From Tenrec ecaudatus (lineage: Eukaryota > Chordata > Mammalia > Afrosoricida > Tenrecidae), in contig NC_134546.1 in the NCBI RefSeq assembly GCF_050624435.1, positions 39,139,501 through 39,203,500 of the forward strand: a stretch of 64,000 bases of DNA. Direction: 5' to 3'. The notes beneath the pieces are model-generated. The model did not search any database, was not told the origin of the DNA, and saw nothing but the letters and a program-made list of their open reading frames with translations. Below are positions 32,909 to 43,399 of this stretch, piece after piece; the first letter of the stretch is position 1; every line of letters starts with the position of its first letter. Made by a program: the position numbers and the translations under genes.

Positions 32909-34236
32909 ATGGATACTCTTGAACCAAAACAAAAATGCCGGTCACATGAGGCTGGTTTCAAAATGAAGGTTGTGTCAAGAGCAGAAGAGAGCAATAACAG
33001 TATTGCAAGTAGGAATTCTGTGTTGACGAAAAGCAAGTGAGGGAGTGGAGGAAAATGAAGGCTGACTTGGAACAAATTCCAAAAGCTAAAAAAGCTCATA
33101 GTGGTTTAACGTCTTTTTATGGGGCTTTAGAGTGAATTGCATAAATGGGTTATAGAGTGTCGTCAAAATGGTTACTGCGAACACGCATGGGAATCCGCAT
33201 ATGTGCTCTACAAATGGCTAAGGATGACAAATCTAAAGCACCAGGCATTGAAAAATTTGCTGCGTCAGCAGGATGGTGTACCCGCTTCATGAATAGGTTT
33301 GGCCTACTATGTTTGAGACAAAGAACAAAGATTTCCCAGAAATTGCCACAAGACCTTGAAGAAAACTTTATGTCATTTCAGTCATTTATTATAAAACAAA
33401 GAAGGATTTATAGTTATGACCTGGCAGATATTGGGAATATAGATGAAACTGCCATGACTTTTGATCTTCTAAGCAACAGAACTGTGGCAAGTTTAGGAGA
33501 AAAAGAACATTTTTCTCAAAACCACAGGAAATGGAAAAAAAAAAACCACTTTACAGTTCTATCATGTTTGGCTAATGGAACTAAGCTGCATCCTGTCATT
33601 AATTTTAAAAGAAAGACCTTGCCTAAAAAGATCAATTTCCTACCAAGAATTACTGTGCGTGCACATGTTAAAGGCTGGATGGATGAAGACAGAACAAAAA
33701 AATGGCTGGAAGAAGTTTGGAACCGACAACCAGGAGCAGCCTTAAAGGAAAAGCCATCGTTACTTGTTTGGGATATGTTCAGAGCCCACCTATCAGATGA
33801 CATAAAAAAATTGGCAAAATCTAGTAAAGTTACTTTAGCCATTATTTCAGGTGGTCTTACGTCTGTACTTCAGCCTCTGGATGTATCTTTGAATAAGCCT
33901 TTCATGCGAAGGATGTGGCATGAATGGATGTCATCTGGTCAAGCCCGACTAACAAAAGGAGGAAATCTCATGAAGCCTGACATAGAGTTAATAGCAAAGT
34001 GGGTTCGAGATGCATGGGAAGACATTCCAGAAGACATGGTGTGATGTGCCTTCCAGAAATGAAGTATTAGTAATACTACGGATGGCAGTGAAGACTGCGC
34101 TTTGTATGAAAATGACAGCAGTGATGGTGATGATGGTGATCTCAGTGAGGACAGCGTCTGTGATGACCTCACACCAGCCGAAGCTCTGCATTGGGATACG
34201 GATGATGATGAACAATCCAGTTTTGAAGGATTGTAA
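32909..34236 (+). pseudogene. pogo-type transposase, decayed
   Basis: The conceptual protein spans about 440 codons. The N-terminal part, from ATG at 32,909, reads as a Brinker-like DNA-binding domain (KCRSHEAGFKMKVVSRAEE). A frameshift follows near 33,020-33,035. REWRKMK is next in a second frame, closed by TGA 33,133 and TAA 33,142. The best preserved part is the 299-codon frame 33,145-34,044. It holds a CENP-B/Tc5-type helix-turn-helix (FAASAGWCTRFMNRFGL, residues 38-54) and a DDE_1 catalytic core with Asp100 (NIDET), Asp210 (LLVWDMFRAH) and Asp246 (LQPLDVSLNKPF); the last two are 36 residues apart. TGA at 34,042 and 34,060 interrupt, then an acidic tail (SSDGDDGDLSED) runs in frame to TAA 34,234. 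The domain order resembles POGK without its KRAB box. With five or so lesions it cannot give a whole protein. Confidence 0.88.
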
Positions 34237-34599
34237 CTCTTTACATTTTGGTTGCTGATTGAGCTCAGGGAATAGTACTCTTAAGGTACTATTGTTGATA
34301 CCTTATTGTTTTTGTTGAACCTATTTTCCACTTACTGTGCTAGTTTACTAATGGTAAATGACTTGTGCTTTTATGTATGCTTTTTATTTAAAATAAATAT
34401 TTAAATACGTCACCCCACTGATGTCTCAATTTTTGGTAATTTTATTTTCATTTGTTTTGATTATTGAAACTCACCAATAGCTTCTGCATTTTCCACCCTA
34501 GGCTTATACTCGAGTCAATCAGTTTTTCTGGTTTCCTAGGCAATAATTAGGTACCTCGGCTTATACTTGGGTTGGCTTATATTCTAGTATATACGGTAG

Positions 34600-34740
34600 G
34601 TTGAATTTGAGAAAATTGAACATTTTAATGATAGAATCCTTTGATCCATGAAGATGGTATATCTCTTTAGCCCCTTTTCAGTCTCTCTCAGCAGTATTCT
34701 GTACTTTTCAGTATAAAAGTTTCGCACATTAGTTTTTATT
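34600..34740 (-). mobile_element. Old L1M fragment, antisense
   Basis: TTTGATCCATGAAGATGGTA, TTTCAGTATAAAAGTTTCGC and GTTTTTATTTTGACTAGTAC look like antisense L1 ORF2/3' sequence. Confidence 0.45.
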
Positions 34741-34769
34741 TTGACTAGTACACACACAGTAAAGCCTTC

Positions 34770-35215
34770 CCTCTACACTTTTGGGCTCCATATCCCCATG
34801 CCCAACTCTAGAGTGGATTGAAAATATTCCAAAAAACAAAAATTCCAGGAGTCTCCGAAAAGCAAAACTTGAATGCAGTGATGTGTAGCCACACCATTTC
34901 ATCATTCCTCCTCTTCAACGCTCATTGTCTGAGCATTGGTTATTCTCAGCTTGTTTGTTCACTGCCTGGGTGTTGTGAGCATCCTTTGTTTCTGTGGAAA
35001 CAATGGCTCCTCAGAAGCAATTAAGTAGTCAAATAAATCTTTCAAAGGCAAAGAAGGACCCTTCTTGGCAAAGTGCTGTTTATATAGCATTTACATTTCA
35101 TTGTGTATTATAAGTAATTTAGAGATATATAAAGCCTATGGGAGGATTTTATAGATATTGCAAATATTACACCATTTTATATAAAGGAGTGACATCAATA
35201 TATTTAAAGTAGGTT
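34770..35215 (-). mobile_element. Tigger/MER2-like fossil
   Basis: GTGGATTGAAAATATTCC, TCCGAAAAGCAAAACTTGAA, then TATATAGCATTTACATTTCA, TTATAAGTAATTTAGAGATA and CACCATTTTATATAAAGGAG match the reverse end of the old MER2-type Tigger family. The internal ATGGCTCCTCAGAAGCAATT may be the beginning of its transposase. It is an older pogo-superfamily member lying beside the younger pogo element. Confidence 0.65.
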
Positions 35216-35292
35216 TTGTGTAGACAGCATGCAGTTGAGTCTTGCTTTCTTTTTCAGTCTGACCGTTTCTAACTTTTAATTGATGTATTTAG

Positions 35293-35488
35293 ATCAGGAG
35301 TTGGCCCATAGGCCTAATCTGCCTTGCCACCAGTTTTTATACATAAAATTTTATTACAACAAAGCCTTGTTGAGTCATTTGTGTATTAACATGCCTCCTT
35401 TTGCATTACAGTGATATCTTAAGTAGTTGGTTCTTAATGTCTAAAATATTTTCTGACTCAGAAAAAGTATGCCGATTCTGGTTTAGAT
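35293..35488 (+). mobile_element. MER5A-like hAT-Charlie element
   Basis: CAGGAGTTGGCCCATAGGCC, ATAAAATTTTATTACAACAA, GTGTATTAACATGCCTCC, TAAAATATTTTCTGACTCAG and AAAAAGTATGCCGATTCTGG match MER5A from end to end at old divergence. Confidence 0.75.
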
Positions 35489-35751
35489 AATTTGTACTTA
35501 ATGTAATCATTGATATGGCTGGTTTGAAATGGGCTATTTTACCACTCGTTTTCTAATTGCTCCATCTGTCCTTTTGTTCTTTCTTTTTCTGCTTGCTTTT
35601 AGATTATATAATTTTCTTCATTCTCTTTGCTTGTTATTTATGCCTCTTAAAACCTTTTAGTAGTTGGTAGCCCTAGTTACAAATCAATTAACCATGATCT
35701 ATCATAAAATAATAATATCCCACTTCATGCATAGTGTAAAAATCTTTTCAT

Positions 35752-35902
35752 AAACCCATTGCCATTGAGTCAGTGCTGACTCACAAGACAGAGTAATAGT
35801 AGAGCTGTCCCATCTTTCTCCTGCCCAGCATCTGGTGGGTTCAAACTGTTAACTTCTCAATTAGCAGTCAAGTGCTTAACTATTACACATGGGACTTCTT
35901 TA
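35752..35902 (-). mobile_element. AfroSINE
   Basis: AACCCATTGCCATTGAGTCA, GGTGGGTTCAAACTGTTAAC, GTCAAGTGCTTAACTATTAC; the centre is shortened. Confidence 0.82.
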
Positions 35903-35914
35903 AATCTTGTAGTG

Positions 35915-36092
35915 ACCTATTGCCATTGAGACAATTCCAACTCATAGCAACCCTGTATGAGTTCATAAGGCTGTAAATCTTTAATGGTGGCAGACAGCCT
36001 CATCTTTCTCCTGCAGAGATGCTTGTGAGTTTGAATTACTGACGTTGTTTGCACCACAGCGTCTAATCCACAGCACCACTAGGCCTCCTTAT
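35915..36092 (-). mobile_element. AfroSINE
   Basis: TATTGCCATTGAGACAATTC, GTTCATAAGGCTGTAAATC, CATCTTTCTCCTGCAGAGAT, AATCCACAGCACCACTAGGC. Confidence 0.85.
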
Positions 36093-36640
36093 AGCTTAAT
36101 AGTTCCCCTTTTATGCTTTTGATGTCATGCACTTTGTTTTTAGCTATGCTCCTAATCCAACATTGCTGTCTGTTTTCTTAGGTAGTTATCTCTTTAAACA
36201 ACCCAAAATGAGAAAAATGTCTTTACTCCGAACTTCAATTTTAAACATTTCTTTTTTGTTCTTTTTAAACATTTCGTTAGATCTTCATTTCTTTCTATAG
36301 ATCCAGATTTGTATCTGGATTCGTGTTCCCTTTGTATTTAAAACTTACATTCACCTTTGTTGTAGTTTAAGTGTGCTAGCAATAAATTTATGGTTTCTCT
36401 CTGTTTGACTCACTCTCTTTGCCCTCTGCTTCACTCTCACTTTTTGGCCTATTTTGTTTCCAATTTTAAAAGTTATTGCTACTAAATATAACTTTAGGTT
36501 CCCCTCCTTCTACAGCTAAAAAAATTCCCCAGAGTGGGTAATACTGCTCCCTTGGGGGCCCTGGAATGATGAGTGGGGGTGGCTGTAAAAGCAGATAGAG
36601 ACTCTTTTCCTGGATTATGGAAATATAGTACAAAAACTTT

Positions 36641-36758
36641 TACCGTATATGCTCATGTGAAAACCGACTTTTCCAGCACATTTTTAATGCAGTTTTTGTG
36701 GTAAAATTAGGTGCCTCGGCTGATATTCAGGTCGGCTTATATTCAAGAGTATATGGTC
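36641..36758 (+). mobile_element. pogo-type MITE (terminal-repeat-only relative)
   Basis: It starts TACCGTATATGCTCATGTGA and goes on CCGACTTTTCCAGCACATTT, matching the left end of the 32.4-kb pogo element. It ends CTCGGCTGATATTCAGGTCG, then TTATATTCAAGAGTATATGG, matching the right end. At 117 bp it keeps only the termini, with the transposase deleted. Confidence 0.85.
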
Positions 36759-37574
36759 ATTGCCACAGGGCGCAAAATATATATATCTTATTTTTATATT
36801 AAAAATATTTTTTCTTTTTCCCCTTTTCAGAAAAGGCTGCATTAAGTTTGGAAATACGTGTGGAAACGTATGATCCCAAAGATGTTGTACTATCGTGTTT
36901 GCATAGTCATGACAAGAAGTCTGGCAATTCTTAGGTTTGTTCCACTGTATGTAATGTGCGTTTTTTCTTTGGCTCCTTTTAAGGTTTAAGGTCTTTTTTG
37001 TGCATCCTTGTATACAGTAGTTTTCATTTGTGTGTTTTCCTTTTTATAAATGATGTTGGTTAATGTTGTTTGTGTTTGTCCTTGAGGTTCAGGGAGCTTC
37101 TAGGATATCTAGGCTTATTGTTTATCATATTTAGGAAGCTTTCCCATCATCTATTTTTAAAGCTTTTTTGTCTCAAGACTCCTTTCTCTCCTTCTAGGCC
37201 TCTAATCCCATGAATGCTTAGTTCTTTGATATCAACTCAAAGATCAGTGAAATTCTGTTCTTTTTCTTTATATCCACCCCCCCCCCCCCATTTGAAGTTT
37301 CTGTTGCCCGTTTAAACTTAGTGGCTTTTGCTTGTTTTTTCCCCTTTCTCTATTTTATAAATCTGTTGTCTTGCCTATTCAGGAAATTTTAAAATATCAG
37401 ATAGTCTAATTTTTGAGTTCTAAAATTTCTCTGTTGAGTCTTCCATTTCTTCATGTTTTTCTTTTTAAGTCTTTCATCTTTTTTCTCAGAGCATTTTAAG
37501 AGTCTATCTTCTCTAATTTCTTTTATCCTTGCTACTTCTGTCTCCTAATTATGTTTTATTATTTCTTGCTTTTT

Positions 37575-37935
37575 CTTTTTAGATTATTTTATTGTATTTT
37601 AGTTGAAAGTTTATATAGAAAGTTAGTATTCCATTGAACAATTGATGCACAATTGGTTACAATCCCTGTAATGTGTCAGGACTCTCACCACTTTTACCTG
37701 CCTGCCCCATTTCTGCCCACCCAGATTCCTGTCCCTCAGGCCTTCTCATCTTTTGTGTAAATGTTCACTAGTTGTTCTCATATAGTTGACCTTTTAAACG
37801 AGCACTTCCTCACAGGTGTTTTTGGTTATTGTACAGTTTATTATTTGGATAAAAGGTGACCTTAGAGTGGCTTTACCTTTTTTAGGTGCCATACCTTATG
37901 CTAGTTTTTTAGATTAAAAAAATGCCAACTCATAA
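37575..37935 (-). mobile_element. Older afrotherian L1 3' UTR, antisense
   Basis: TTTTATTGTATTTTAGTTGA then AAGTTTATATAGAAAGTTAG, ATTGGTTACAATCCCTGTAA and ACTAGTTGTTCTCATATAG. It resembles the L1 type at 46.9 kb more than the TTGGGGGCTC type. Confidence 0.6.
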
Positions 37936-38039
37936 TTTAATTTTCAAGCAGTATGGAACGCTACAAACAATAAAGTAGAAAGAAAGACAAACAGCTCAGT
38001 GTCCCCAAACCCAGCCTTTACCATGGTTATGTGAGCATC

Positions 38040-38255
38040 AGGGACCCTGGTAGCCGGTACTGGCAGAGCTAGACTGCTAATGGAAGGACTGGGACTCTCA
38101 GCCCACCAGTGGCTTGCTGGCAGAGAAACGTGGCAGTCTGCTTTGGGTAATAAAGGTCACGGTTTAGGAAATGCTGTAGGGGAAGTTCTCTTTTCCGTGG
38201 GGTCAGCCTGAGCAGGAACTGGCTTGACTGCATGCAGTAACAGCAGGTGCACATC
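38040..38255 (+). mobile_element. AfroSINE, diverged
   Basis: GGGACCCTGGTAGCCGGTAC, CTCAGCCCACCAGTGGCTTG, GAAATGCTGTAGGGGAAGTT, GGAACTGGCTTGACTGCATG. Confidence 0.7.
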
Positions 38256-39027
38256 ACTTCAGCCATCGTCATTGCAAATGCGTACGTGTCGAAGGATAAC
38301 TTTTAAAATGGGCTTATACAAGTCGTGCTATTTTGAATTATAAGTAACAAACTTAATTAACAGCAAAATTTCTTTCAGCAAGCAACACTGGAAAAGTTGT
38401 TCAGCGAGAGATAAATGTTTATTCCCTTTAAGAGGTATTAGTTCCTAAGTTATTTTTCTCTAAGCTCAAGAAGTAAGGTTATGGGAAAACCCGTAAGTGT
38501 TTGGGATCATTACGTCAGTAGCTTCATGCCTCACAGGTGGGTCATAATGAAGAGAGTTCAGTGTTAGTACAATTTCCTAATTGGTTAGACGATTCTGAAG
38601 CCTTAAAAATGTACATCTGTTGTGCCCCAACATTTCATGTCTAGAAATGTATCGTGCTGAAATAGAGATGCACACATGCATGTTTCTGTGTGCATATTAG
38701 TGTGTATTGCAAAGTCATGTGATCCTGTTAACACACTGGACATACCGTAAATGATTAAGCTGTGCGATAGCCATGCCACCAAACACCACACAACCATTAC
38801 AAGTTATTTCTCTAAGATTTTTTGTTTGGTACACTGATCATATTAATAAAATTGTCAGGAAATAAACTGAGCTTTAGGATATTTTAAAGGTATAAAAATG
38901 TTCACAAGATATCAAATAAAAAAGGAATGGCATCAACATTTTATTTTCCTAAAAAGGAGACATTACAGGGCTCATTAGGTCAAACGATAGCTATTCTTTC
39001 TGAAAAGTTTTAGTGAAAGACGTAGAC

Positions 39028-39105
39028 CAAGGATTGGTAAACTCGAGACCTGGGGCCAAATATGATTATTTTGTAAATAAAGTTATAATGACAGAAAGCC
39101 GCAAA
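39028..39105 (+). mobile_element. MER5-like fragment
   Basis: CCAAGGATTGGTAAACTCGA, CCTGGGGCCAAATATGATTA and TTGTAAATAAAGTTATAATG match the first third of MER5; an A-rich stretch follows. Confidence 0.6.
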
Positions 39106-39157
39106 AAAAAAATAAAAAGGAGACATTAAACATCAACTATACATCAAAATAGACTCA

Positions 39158-39212
39158 AGGAGCCCTGTCAGGCGAGTGTGTGGCTACTAACTGACGAGGT
39201 GTCCCGGTGCCG
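39158..39212 (+). mobile_element. AfroSINE head fragment
   Basis: AAGGAGCCCTGTCAGGCGAG then GTGTGGCTACTAACTGACG; only the first ~55 bases. Confidence 0.6.
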
Positions 39213-39232
39213 TCGGCGTGCATTAGCATGGG

Positions 39233-39412
39233 CGCAGGCAGTAGGCCGAGTGGTGCCGTGGTTGCGCACTTAGCCACAAACCAGAAGTTTGTATTTCAAC
39301 CCCACCAAGCGCTCCATGTGAGAAAGATGGAACAGTTTCCTTCAGCCTTAGAACCCCTATGGGGCCCTTCTAATCTGCCTCATAGGGGTTGCTATGATTT
39401 GTGTTTCACTAG
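39233..39412 (+). mobile_element. AfroSINE
   Basis: GAGTGGTGCCGTGGTTGCGC, AACCAGAAGTTTGTATTTC, GAACCCCTATGGGGCCCTTC and GGGGTTGCTATGATTTG. Confidence 0.78.
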
Positions 39413-40009
39413 TCAAATTATGAGTAATTTGAACATTATCTCATATTTATTCCACATATTCTACAGAAAAAGTCTGATAAAATCATTGGGAGAATGAGAA
39501 AAAAAGGATACAAGTAATTTTCCATTTTCTTTTTCATCTTTCTTGATCTTGATATTATACCTCTTCATGTGTAGCTACTTCCTCATGAATTTCTCTGGTG
39601 GGTGCAGCATTGATGAGAGACTATTTTTACCACATATGTAATATATATCCTAAGCTTTATTAAAGCAGTCTCTTAGGTTTGTAATTTTGACTGTTTTTCT
39701 AGCAAGCGTTTCTTCCTTACTTTGTTTCCAGAGCTGCTTTTAAAGTAGTTTTCAGCCACTGTTACTACCCATCTCTTGGCAGATGAGTGACTTTACGTTA
39801 AAGATTTAGCACTCCAAATAAAATACTATCTTTGCTGCCTGGAGCTCTACCTCTTCAGCAGATGGGCTTCATGGCTTCAGGAATGCCTCGCTAGTAAACA
39901 GCACATCTTTCAGCTAGTGTGGCACTTGTTAGCAATCCAGCTGAGCAAGTTCATAGTCACAAGAAAAGGAAAAGGAACGTAGCTCATGAGCAGAGAACCA
40001 GACACTGTC

Positions 40010-40224
40010 TTCCCGGAGGACTGTTGTAGTAGGCTACACATTGGGCTGCTAACTGCAAGGGAAGTTCGAAACCACCAGCCGCTTCGGTGGGGGGAAGAGG
40101 AGACTTTTTAACCCCCTAAGAGATTTACAGTCTTGGACACCCTCGGGGGCAGTTGTACCCGTGCCGTAGGGCTGCTGTGGCTGGACTGTGGGTTGGAATA
40201 ACTTGATGGCAGTGAGTTTGTTGT
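40010..40224 (+). mobile_element. AfroSINE
   Basis: TGTAGTAGGCTACACATTGG, GTTCGAAACCACCAGCCGCT, GATTTACAGTCTTGGACACC, and the tail GGGTTGGAATAACTTGATGG. Confidence 0.88.
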
Positions 40225-40454
40225 TTTCCTTTTCCCCAGGAGGCACCAAACCTCAGAGAACGACAAGTGTTTGCAGTCTGAGCCTCAGCAATTGCAGGTC
40301 CAGAAAAGTTCTGTTAGTACTAAGCAAACTTGAGACTAGTACATAGAGATAACAGAGGTAATTGATGAACACTAGTTTATTTGTACTAGAAAATAATTTT
40401 TAAGGAGATTGGAAGTTTTTGAAGAAAAAAAAAACTTTGATGGGAGCCAATGGC

Positions 40455-40990
40455 ATTGTTGTTAGGGACCCCCGAGGGGGTTCCAACTCCTAGCAACCCC
40501 GTACACAGACCGAACCCACACCCATTGTTGCAGCCATGGCGTCAGTCCATCTTGTCGTCTTCTTTTTTGCTTGTGCTCTTTTCCAGGGACTGGCATCTGC
40601 AGGTAGCGTGTCTGTGAGATAAAATCTCACCATCCTCAGTTCTGAGGAACATTTTGGCTGTACTTCTTCCAAGACAGATTTACTTGTTCTTTTTTTTTAA
40701 TCATTTTATTGGGGGCTCGTACAGTTCTTATCACAATCCATCCATCCATCCATCCATCCATGTGTCAAGCACATTTGTACACTTTTTGCCATCATCATTC
40801 TCAAAACATTTGCCTTCTGTTTGAGCCCTTAAGATGTATTTGTTCTTTTGGCAGTCCGTGATACTTTCAGTTTTGTTCACCAGCACCCTAATTCAAGTGC
40901 ATCGATTCTTCTGGGATCTTCTTTATTCAGTGTCCCGCTTTCATGTGGATGTGGGTGATTGAACACTCCATGGCTTGATTCGGGCATATT
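40455..40990 (-). mobile_element. RTE LINE 3' part, split by an L1 insertion
   Basis: From the plus strand: TTGTTGTTAGGGACCCCC (the RTE tail reversed), AGCCATGGCGTCAGTCCATC and TTCTTCCAAGACAGATTTAC. Then an L1 3' end intervenes (40,694-40,831). RTE resumes at TTTTGGCAGTCCGTGATACT and goes on to CAGTGTCCCGCTTTCATGTG. Confidence 0.85.
40694..40831 (-). mobile_element. L1 3' UTR inserted into RTE, ~18-bp TSD
   Basis: TTTTAATCATTTTATTGGGG to TGTTTGAGCCCTTA, a 140-base L1 3' end. AGATTTACTTGTTCTTTT (40,676-40,693) and AGATGTATTTGTTCTTTT (40,832-40,849) flank it and differ at two of 18 bases. A short (CATC)n run lies at about 40,739-40,761. Confidence 0.85.
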
Positions 40991-41523
40991 CTAATCCCCA
41001 AAGTGACATTCTTGCTTGACTGTTTCCATGGATATTGATTGTGGATCCAAGCAAGATGAGTGAGCTCTGCTCCTGTGAAACTAGAAAGAATGGTTAGTTG
41101 AAACAGTAATAAGGAGTTGGTGGTGTGGAGCTGTGACAGCTGAAGTCCCACATGTTTATCGAAGGAGTGTCTGTGTCCAAAGGGATGAGGATGTTGGGTC
41201 CTGAACATTGTGCTTTGAGACGCTGCTAAATTCTTAGCTGATTATCGAATTGCTAGGCACTGTGAAGGGCTCTTTATCTGTCGAGCAATACTTCCTCATG
41301 CTCAGTTTCTTAATCATTAAGATAGGGATGATAACTCTGCTGCCTGGGATTGTTTTTGAAAACGCAGTAATTATGATTTTGTTTCCTTCCACTTTGGAGT
41401 TTCAGATCTTTCCTTGTTCCCAACATACTTCTTTTGGTTTTCTACTCCACTTGTCTTGTAGAGAGGCTCACGTTTGAGTTGTAAGACTTTGTTCAGAGGT
41501 GAAATTTAATTCCGCCTAGTGAA

Positions 41524-41672
41524 GAACTCAGATTCTGGTGCCGTGGGCTAGACATTGAACTCTTAGCTGCAAAGCCAGTATCTCAAACCCACCAGGTTTA
41601 CAATATAGCAACCCTGTATAGGATCACTATGAGTTGGAATGTACTTCATAGCAATGAGTTGGTTTTGAATAC
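41524..41672 (+). mobile_element. AfroSINE, shortened
   Basis: TCTGGTGCCGTGGGCTAGAC, CTTAGCTGCAAAGCCAGTAT, CAACCCTGTATAGGATCACT and GAGTTGGAATGTACTTCATA. Confidence 0.78.
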
Positions 41673-42555
41673 AGAATTGTGAAGAAATTATACATAGCTT
41701 ATGTTTAACTACTGTGAAATATAGCCATTTAAAAAATATTTTGAAGCTAATGATCTTTTTAAAGGATCTTTTCCTTTTCATATGGTATTTTAATTTTAAT
41801 TAGTAGTCTTTGCTTTTCCAGTTTAGCATTCTAAAACAACTTGATATTTCTTATAAACACTTTATATTTATAACTGGTAACTTTATGAATTCTGTGCTTT
41901 ATGGCTAATATTTTCTAATCAATTATATTGGTTGGGTATCAAAGAAATCACAGAAAGATTTCTTTGTCTTCAAATTCCATTTTTCCATGAGCTTTATGTC
42001 TGCTCGTATTCAAAGACTGTGATGTTGTAAAGGACCTGATCCAATTCCATTTTTCAGATGAAATTACTGAGACTGGAGAACCAGGATGAAACTATGCCAG
42101 ACAGGTGATGCATACATAACACGAATCCTTGGTACTGTGAGGTGCCAGTGAAGCCAGGCTCAGGACAGTAAGGCCCTAGGGGGTGTGTGCGTTTGTGCTT
42201 GAATTGTGAGGAGACAAGGAGAGCTACCAGCTTCTCCTTTTTGGTTATTAGCATCCTTTTTCCCTTGGTACTTGATTGTGGAAAAGTATTGACTTTAAGT
42301 AGTTAGCCTGCTGCCCCAAGGGGCAGACGTCATAACTGGGTCCCTTGTAGAAAGACTGTTGTCAGCCCTTCTTTCTTGCCAAGCTAAAAACCAGACCATA
42401 GGTGGATAACAAATGCCTGTTTTATGCCAGGTGTCATTCCCAGTAACAAGGCACTGTGAAACAGTTGGAACTTACCCAAGAACACAGCTTTTTAATGCTA
42501 GAGCAGAGAGCCACGTCTCTGACAATAGTGTACTGCCCTTTTCATTCACTTTGTC

Positions 42556-42702
42556 ACCCAAAATCCAAACTCACTGCCATCTTGTTGATTCCAGCGCACA
42601 GTGACCTTATATGTAAGATACATAGTACATCTGCCCCTGAGGGTTTCTGAGACAGAAAACCTGATCTTTCTCCCACCAGTACATCACAGTGCCTCCCTAA
42701 TC
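42556..42702 (-). mobile_element. AfroSINE
   Basis: AACTCACTGCCATCTTGTTG, GCGCACAGTGACCTTATATG, GGGTTTCTGAGACAGAAAAC; head truncated. Confidence 0.8.
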
Positions 42703-43069
42703 AGACCAAATTAACTTTGTATCCTAGTTGACTGGTTGTCGTATGGGACTGGTTATGGGAGACTCATTAAGAACATTTTGCCATCTTTAGATACTCTTTG
42801 TCCCACCTGGTACTTCATTATCATCATTCTCGTGACTTAGGATCGCATGGGTCTGGTTTGGGTTCTCATCTAATTCCTTGAGTATTTGTGTAATTTCAAC
42901 CTCACTTTTGTATGGCCCTTAGGGCTTTATAATATTTTAAGCATTCAGCTATATTGATTATACTTGTCGATTGCTATGTAAATATTTTGTTGTTGTTTTG
43001 TTTTTAAAATTATGCCAAACTGTATTGAGCAGGGTTGTAAAGCACTGCTGTCCTCTGAAAGCTGTGTAA

Positions 43070-43256
43070 GGAGCCCTGCTGGCAGAGTAGGTAAGTGTTG
43101 GGCTGTTAAATAGCAAGGTTTGCAGTTTGTAGTCATCATCTTGCTCCTCTGGAGAAAGACAGGGCTTTCTAATCCTGTAAAGAATTATCAGCCTAAGAAA
43201 CTCACAGGAGCAGTTCTGCACTGACCTATAGGTTTGAGATGAGTATTTGGTTTGGT
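43070..43256 (+). mobile_element. AfroSINE
   Basis: GGAGCCCTGCTGGCAGAGTA, GTTAAATAGCAAGGTTTGCA, GAGAAAGACAGGGCTTTCTA and CAGTTCTGCACTGACCTATA. Confidence 0.85.
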
Positions 43257-43276
43257 TTAGTTCTCACACCTAAAAA

Positions 43277-43372
43277 GCCCAAACCACTGCCATCCAGTAA
43301 ATTCTGCCTCAGAGCGGCCCTGTAGGACAGAGTAGAGCTGCCCCTGTGGGTTACTGAGACTCTACATAACTC
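43277..43372 (-). mobile_element. AfroSINE 3' half
   Basis: AAACCACTGCCATCCAGTAA, CAGAGCGGCCCTGTAGGACA, GTGGGTTACTGAGACTCTAC; the tRNA-related head is missing. Confidence 0.78.
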
Positions 43373-43399
43373 TTTTCAAAAAAGCTAGAGACAGTGAGG

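Larger units (their letters stand above)
32440..34598 (+). mobile_element. pogo-type DNA transposon, near full length (2.16 kb)
   Basis: The left end (from about 32,440) carries GTTGAGTTTTCCAGCATAAA, and the right end carries CTCGGCTTATACTTGGGTTG and closes in ATATACGGTA at 34,598. These are inverted end sequences of a pogo/Tigger-like family that duplicates TA. Between them are a GC-rich leader with a CCAATCAG box (from 32,682), a broken transposase gene (32,909-34,236) and the element's own AATAAA (34,392-34,397). The structure is that of an autonomous element moved by cut and paste. The left end is much more worn than the right. A run of 16 C (32,557-32,572) sits in the leader. Confidence 0.85.

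Noticed and set aside
32440..34598. A domesticated POGK-like host gene
   Set aside because: Transposon ends, a poly(A) signal, frameshifts and stops show a decaying element. No KRAB exon or splice structure is visible.
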